A stretch of 64,000 nucleotides of DNA from Chionoecetes opilio (taxonomy: Eukaryota; Arthropoda; Malacostraca; Decapoda; Majidae): contig JACEEZ010020527.1 in assembly GCA_016584305.1 (NCBI GenBank), positions 222,001-286,000 of the forward strand, written 5' to 3'. How positions within the stretch are numbered: position 1 is the stretch's first letter; each line of letters begins with the position of its first letter. Under the pieces are notes generated by a model. The model was not told the DNA's origin. It did no database searches and saw nothing but the letters and a program-made list of their open reading frames with translations. Shown one piece after another: positions 57,746 through 64,000 of this stretch. A program made the position numbers and the translations under genes.

Positions 57746-59639
57746 TTGGTTAAATTTCTTCAAAACCCTTAAAACCCCCAAAAAAAGGGGGTAATGAAAC
57801 CTTAACCCCCCCCCAAATGCCCATCCCTGGCCCCGCTTTTACTATCGACCCCACATTTCCAAACTCAATAAAGCCAGGGGCCCCTTAAGCGGAAACTGTT
57901 TCCCGGAATTTTGGTAAATTGGGTAAGGTGAAACTTTTTGGGCCAGGACAAATTATATTAGGTTGTTATAGTGGGGGTTAAGGTTAAGTGGGGGTTGCAA
58001 AGCTATTTACAAAAGTATTTTAAGGGTTGGGGAAATCGTAGGGGGGAGTAGGGTTGGGGCCACTCCCCCCACTTTATATTCCCGGGGAAGGAACCCCGGG
58101 TATTACGTAAGGTCTGGGAGGAAAACCCCCGATAAGGGGGGATGGACTTTTAGAATTTGTACCCTTCAGGAGAAGGTTAAACAAGGTTTGGTATGGAGAA
58201 AGAACGGTGCTTTTTTGTTTTACAGTTTAAAGCATTACAAAGCAGAGTTTTCCCCCCCCTTTAATTTTTTTTTAAAATTTAAACAGCATTTCAATCCCTA
58301 ACAGGGAAAATATAACAGTGGGGTGAGGCCAAACCCCCCCCCCCCCTTCCCCATTTCTGGATAATAATATTACTAATTAAACCCTATTAACTACTTCCAG
58401 CCCCCAGTTATTCGGGAAAAGAATTTTTGGTAATAGGTTATGTTTAATATTTTATGGTAATTGTAATATTTTTTGGGTTTCTGGAGGTATTTGGTAGAGC
58501 TTTTATGACCTATTATATATGGGTGAATAGAATATTTACCAAGTATTTTTTTTCAGTTTCTTAGGGGGGGGAGGGTGAAAGTCTTTTAAATTTGTTTTGA
58601 AACAAATTTTTTTTTAAAAGGAGTTAAGGGCAAAGGACTTGTTGGTTAGTTTAAGGGAAAGAAAGGGTTTATTTAGAAATTTTTATTTGTTTGGTTTATG
58701 AAATTTATTTAATTTTTTACAAGGAGGTTTCCGCCCCAAAAGTAAAACTGTTAATTTTAATTTCCACAATGTTAACCATTTCTGTAGGCAAACCCCCCCC
58801 CCGCAGTTTTAATAATTAAAAGGCCCGGTAGGTTTAGTTCTTTATTGGATCCCCCCCCATAGCAGAAGATATTTGGTTTTTTAAAATTTAAGGATATTGT
58901 TTAAAACGTGTTTTATTTATGTTTTCTGGTGTTGAATGTGCCTTTGTAAAAATTTGTACAAATGCTATTTTGCAGTTTCTCCCATTATTTTTCTTTCTAC
59001 GCATGTTGGAGGTTAGTGGCAAAAATTTTCAAACAATTTCCGGACTAATTTAAAGGGAAATATGTTGGTTTATAGGTTTGGTAAGAGTGTAATTTTAGTT
59101 TATGGAAAGAAATCAAAATAGGTGTGGGAAAAAAAATGAAAAATTTAAAAGTCCAAAAATTTTAAAGGTATTTTATTTAAAAAAACACCTGCCTCTTTCC
59201 AGGAATTTTACAATGCACTATTTAAATAATCAATTTAAATTTAATTTAGAAAAGCTTTTCTTTTATATTTGACCAACCATTTTGATTGTGGTATTTCTAT
59301 TTATGGTCTTTGTATTGGGGTTAAGTGGTCAAAATTGAAGGGCCTATTTTAGTTATTATTATTTTTATTATTAAAATTTATTATTATATTTTAAATTTAT
59401 TATATTATAATAATATTTATATTTTAATTAAATTTATTTATAAAAGTAGAAATGTGTAAGGAAAAAAAGATAATGATGTAAATCCCAAATTTAGGAATTA
59501 TAAAAAAAAATTGTTTCTTTTGGGGGATTTTGTTTGATTTTTGTTCTTATTTTTCACTTTTTTATTTTGAAATTTTTTATTTTTATTATTATATTTTTTT
59601 GTGTTTCAAAATTGGGGGGGGATTTATTATATTTTATAT

Positions 59640-59995
59640 AATATTTTAAAATATAATTAAAATATATATATATATAATTTTATATATTATATAAAATATT
59701 TTATATATATATATTTTATATATATATAATATATATAAAAGATAATATAGATAATAGATATATATAATAATAATATATAATAAAAATATAGAATTTATTT
59801 AAAAATTGTTTTTTTTATTTTATTTTTTGAGATTTTTTTAGATTTTTTTTTTTTTTTTTTTTATTTTTTTTATTTTATTTTTTATATTTTTTTTTTTCAT
59901 ATTTTATTTTTTTTATATTTTTATATATTTTATTTTATAATATTTTTTATTTTTTTTATTATTATATTATATATTATATAAAATTATAATATATA

Positions 59996-60049
<54 letters not shown>

Positions 60050-61342
60050 TAATTTATTATATATTTAGAAATGATTTTTTTATTTTATATATATTTTTTT
60101 GATATATTTATATTTATATTTTATATATTTTATAAATTTTTATTTTTTTTGATATATATTAAATATAATAATATTATAAAATATTATATATATATAATAT
60201 ATATATAATATTATATATATATAATATATATATTATATATAATATATATTTTAATATATATATATATATATATATAATATATATATATTATATAAAATTA
60301 TATATATATAAAAATATTATATAATATATATATATTTATATATTATATTATATTATATATATATATATATAATAGATAAAATATATATTAGAATATATAT
60401 ATATTCTTATATATATATAATAATATTTTTCTATATATATATTATTATATATATATAATATATTAATTTATATACCTATATTATATTTTATATATTATAT
60501 TTATATATATATAATATTATATTATATATATATACTAATATTAATTAAAATATATATTAATATATATTTTTAAATTTATATATATATATATATATCATAT
60601 ATGTTTATATAAATAAAAATATATATTTAAATATATAATATATTTTATATATATAGATATATATTAAATATATTATATATATTATATATAATGTTAAATA
60701 TATTATATAGAAATATATATTATATTATGAAATATATATATATAAATATATATATATATAATATATATATATTATATATATATATATCTATATATCGATA
60801 TATATATATTATATTATATTAAAATATTATAAGATTTTAATCTAATATATACAATATATTATATATATATATTATTATATTTTATATTATATATATATAT
60901 ATATATATAATTTTTTTTAAATTTATTTACATATTTGAGATTTGTTTATTTTTTATTTTTTTGTGATTTATTTTTTTTTTTATATATTTTTTTTTTTCTT
61001 TCATATTTTTATATTTTTTATATTTTTATATATTTTTTATTTTAAGATTTTTTAAATTTTTTAATAATATATAATATATAAATTTTAAAAAATATGAAAA
61101 CAAAAAAATCTAAAAAATATAAAATATAAATAAAAAAATAAAAATAATAAAAAAAGTATGAAAAATCGAAGAAAAAAATCAAAACATAGAAATCCCCCCC
61201 AAAAGAAACAAATATATTTTTTTAAATAAATGTCTAATTTTGTTTATCTATATCTATCTATCATCTATCTATCTTTTTATTATTATTATTAATATATATA
61301 TATATATAAAATATATATAAAATATTATATATATATATTTTA

Positions 61343-61374
<32 letters not shown>

Positions 61375-61381
61375 TGCTCAT

Positions 61382-61424
<43 letters not shown>

Positions 61425-61530
61425 TATATTTTATATATAATATATATATTATATTTTATATATATTATATATATATATATATATTATATTATATATATAA
61501 TATTATTTTATATATATATATTGGTGCATC
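59640..61530. repeat. AT-rich low-complexity block, (TA)n and T-rich
   Basis: About 1.9 kb of almost only A and T: TA arrays at 59655-59760, 60000-60900 and 61290-61520, T-rich runs between, and a (CTAT)n patch at 61248-61275. Probably an expanded microsatellite; length in the genome cannot be trusted. Confidence 0.9.
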
Positions 61531-62088
61531 TATATATTTATTGGTTATATTTTTTTCTTTGTAAAGGGGGGAGGGGGGCCATGGCCGCATGGCCTCCCCC
61601 TCCGGTACCCACTGGGTTGTTTGGGCTATATTGTATTGTAAGGTGTAAATTTAGGTGATTGCCCGGTTTAACAATCTCTTTTGTGAAGATTATTTGGGTC
61701 ATGAAAATCTAATCTTAGTTTTCTTTTTCAGAGCAACTTGTGATCAAAGCCCTTTTAGGTGGTGAAGAAGGCACCAACATGTGAGCATGGCACATATGGT
61801 CTTTATCCCCAAAATGTTTGTATCTTTAATGAAACAGAAAAGGACACCAGTGGCCTGCTGTACAGGACCTGTACACCAATACTGGCCCTGCACATCTGAC
61901 AGATGGTGGGGAAATTTTATTATTTATCCGATTTGCTATGGGTTTTAGACTTAACACCTCTGATCGTATATGTTTTCATGGTTTAGGTACTAACCTGATA
62001 ATTTTCTGATACATTTCGGTTATCTTTTTCCTTAACCTACCTAACCTAATTTACAGAGATTTATAGACTTTCAGGCTAAATTTTCCTT
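61531..62088. other. Non-coding stretch, no recognised features
   Basis: It includes ACCTACCTAACCTAA text near 62034-62050 (TTAGG-like on the minus strand) and no frame of note. Confidence 0.4.
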
Positions 62089-62170
62089 CTTCCTTCTGTT
62101 TAACGTCAGATTTTCCCATAATGTCTTATGAAGTTAGACGATCGATGATACTTATCCAATTTTATTCTCG
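62089..62170 (-). mobile_element. LINE K 3-prime tail, second copy
   Basis: Read on the minus strand: ATGGGAAAATCTGACGTTAA then ACAGAAGGAAGAAGG, preceded by CGATCGTCTAACTTCATAAG. This matches the tail of LINE K at 23700-23764 (ATGGGAAAAACTGACGTTAA, ACAGAAAGAAGAAG). Confidence 0.65.
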
Positions 62171-62320
62171 GCGTTTATCATTTAGATTTGCAGCATCTCA
62201 ATATCATGACTTGTCACAATATACATAGTACATGAATAGTGCGTGGGGCAGGATGACAGCTCCCATAAGAGCCTAAGAGTCTTTCCCTGTTATAAAATAT
62301 ATATGTTATGGGGAAAATTG

Positions 62321-62351
<31 letters not shown>

Positions 62352-62359
62352 TTTTTTAC

Positions 62360-62680
62360 ATCTGTGCCTATAGCGCCTGTAGGCAGTGGTGACCCAGGGC
62401 TCGGATGGTAGGCTCTGGGGTTCACTTGGGGCTCTGATGGTTGGTCCTCGCCCGTGGTGGCGCAGGCAGAATTCTTTTAGCGACGCCTGTGAGTAGAGGC
62501 TCATGCCGCCCCCTGTGTCCTCCGATGCACTCGCAGTCGAAGGTAGAGTTGATGGGCAGCATGGGGTGTTCTTAGGCCACTCGATGGTGCAGAAAGGGTT
62601 TTTGGGGTTTTTTCGGGAATCGAACTCGGTCACCGAAAACGCCAGTCGGAGACGCTAACCACTCCCTACCTCCTCCCCAT
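62360..62680 (-). mobile_element. tRNA-derived SINE S4
   Basis: The S1-family SINE on the minus strand. The B box GAGTTCGATTCCC is near 62625 and the head reads TAGGGAGTGGTTAGCGTC, where the A box has lost bases relative to S1. A T-run at 62350-62357 marks the poly(A) end. It contains more small indels than S1-S3. Confidence 0.7.
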
Positions 62681-62712
62681 AATATATTATATATATATAT
62701 ATATATTTTATA

Positions 62713-62752
<40 letters not shown>

Positions 62753-63580
62753 GATTATATATATATATAAAATTTATTTATTATTTAATTATTTATTTAT
62801 TATTATTATTTTTATTTTATTTTTTATTTTTTTATATAAAATTTTATTTTCTATTTTTTTATTTTTCAAACATGTATTTTTAAAATTTTTTATTCATTTG
62901 TTGTTCATTTGAAATTTTACTTGTGTCCCCGATTTTTTCCACATTTTGACAATCCAGTGAATCCCCAAAAATTATATATACCCCCAAATGTTTTTTCTTT
63001 GATTTTAATAATTGTAAATTTGGTGATTATTGGGCACCATTGTGATTGGCCCCTTCAATCCGGCCAGATCCTCAAACACAGGCAAAAAGGGGGGTGAGGG
63101 ATACTGCCGCCCCGGGAACACTGAGATTAGCCCTGATTTTAAGTAAAGGAAAACTTTTTTGGCACATAGGACAGCATTTTCTTAAAAGTTAAACCCAATA
63201 ATCCCGCAAAAGTTACATCCAAACCTTCTTAAAACCTTTCCCCTAAAATCCTCCGGATTTCTTAACCTGACACTTTGACACCTAATACCTCAACAAAAAA
63301 AAAAATTGGGAGGGTAGGAAGGGAAATTATATTTGGATTGTTTTTAACCTTTTAAATTTTTTTAAAAACTTACCCCCAAATTTCTTCCAACCTCCAAACC
63401 TTTTAAATTCCATATCTAAACCGGGGGGGTAAATAACCCTAATCCAAAATTAAAGTAACCAATTAACCTTTGTTTTTAAAATTATGTTTTAAAAATTTTG
63501 GTTAAGTTAGGGTTTGGGTTTAAAAAAGGTTGTTTCATATTTGGATTAACGGGTTTGGAGTTAAATTTGTTAGCCCTATT
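62681..63580. other. AT-rich and homopolymer-rich stretch, no features
   Basis: TA arrays to about 62790, T-rich to 62900, then text with many doubled bases. The frame 62909-63097 has no domain. Confidence 0.5.
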
Positions 63581-63726
63581 TTATATTTAGGTAAATGGTC
63601 TTTGACGATTAAGTTCTGGGGTAGGCGGCCTTTTCACTTTGATGTATCGCCTCTGGGCCGTACGTTTCGTGTGTGGCCCAGGGTAGACTATTCCGGCCGG
63701 TGCTAAGGGTGCACATTTGGCATTGG

Positions 63727-63985
63727 AACGTGAAGAAACTAAGAACCAAAGACCGGGGGGAAAATAAGAAGTTTCGGGCCCCCGAGGCCTAAAACCCTTG
63801 GTTTTGCCACTCCAATCCAATTTCTTTGAATTTTTCCACCTTTTAAAGCCCCTAAAGACTCCGGACATAACGTTACTGAGACCTTCCCTAATTCACACAT
63901 TTTTAACCAGTGTTTTTCCCCCAATCGTTTTAAAAATTAGTTTTCAAAACTTGTTTTTCCTTTTTTTTCACGGAAAACCAAAATT
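63727..63985 (-). mobile_element. CR1-type LINE 3-prime end, degraded copy R3
   Basis: It is alignable by eye to R1 and R2 in words such as GAAAATAAG, CCCGAGGCCTA, TTTTAAAGCCCCTAAAGACT, CTGAGACCTTCCC and AACCAGTGTTTTTCCC. It has many homopolymer-type insertions and missing segments. The overlapping minus-strand frames (63587-63924) are not genes. Confidence 0.6.
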
Positions 63986-64000
63986 TTCCTACTTTTTTTA

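Larger units (their letters stand above)
57746..64000. other. Homopolymer- and AT-rich, low-confidence sequence
   Basis: No coding frame is recognised between 57750 and 62200. The text is full of doubled homopolymers (runs of C at 58337-58352, 58791-58801; G at 58565; many AAA/TTT). Known repeats found here (62089-62170, 62360-62680, 63727-63985) carry many more indels than their sister copies elsewhere. The region may be uncorrected long-read sequence near a contig end, or a rapidly decaying AT-rich region. Confidence 0.6.

Overview
The window is eukaryotic, repeat-saturated genomic DNA, most likely from a decapod crustacean or a close arthropod relative. The inference rests on repeat content: RTE and CR1/jockey-type LINEs, a GalEa-like Copia element (a clade known from decapods), hAT, Tc1, pogo/Tigger and piggyBac-type DNA elements, tRNA-derived SINEs, short TTAGG-type tracts, and no operons or bacterial signals. 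No complete host gene is visible. The only candidate host coding sequence is one 102-bp exon-like segment on the minus strand at 25318-25419. Almost every other open reading frame is a piece of a transposon.

Layout. 1-798 is a minus-strand RTE reverse-transcriptase fragment. 1485-22380 is a run of same-strand CR1/jockey-type LINE copies (called J1, J2, J3, J4, J4b, J6 here). Several copies begin where the previous copy's 3-prime tail ends. They are interrupted by a piggyBac-type MITE, Tc1/mariner-type MITEs, a hAT-like element with a decayed transposase (8882-10848), a full-length RTE with target-site duplication (15792-19041), a palindromic Tc1 derivative (20125-21131) and a pogo-type element (21152-22202). 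22556-23764 is another LINE with a 14-bp target-site duplication. 23890-32250 holds SINEs, pogo-type elements, microsatellites and the candidate exon. 32295-39010 is an RTE fragment followed by a nearly readable Tigger (TIGD1-like) transposase split by a 2.9-kb LINE (J5) and ending in a nine-unit minisatellite-coded tail. 39165-45010 holds more LINE fragments (jockey-type, rearranged RTE, J7, J8, CR1) and further TIR elements. 45468-50440 holds large inverted repeats, a 2.4-kb hAT MITE with a perfect 8-bp duplication, and two minisatellites. 50502-52086 is a hAT transposase remnant. 52290-56640 is a degenerate minus-strand Copia element with 53-bp tandem repeats at its 3-prime end. From about 57700 to the end the sequence becomes homopolymer- and AT-rich, and recognisable repeats there carry many indels, so it looks like poor-quality or extremely AT-rich sequence.

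How it fits together. The nesting gives a relative chronology: LINE J copies are the substrate, into which DNA transposons, the RTE and SINEs inserted. None of the autonomous elements is intact. The RTE copies all have substitutions in the reverse-transcriptase catalytic box, the Copia and hAT frames are broken, and the Tigger is interrupted. Several elements (20.1-21.1, 31.0-32.2, 42.8-43.9, 45.5-45.9 and 50.1-50.4 kb) are long inverted repeats, two of them made from N-terminal DNA-binding portions of transposases. If transcribed, they would fold into double-stranded RNA. That is the most interesting recurring pattern in the window.
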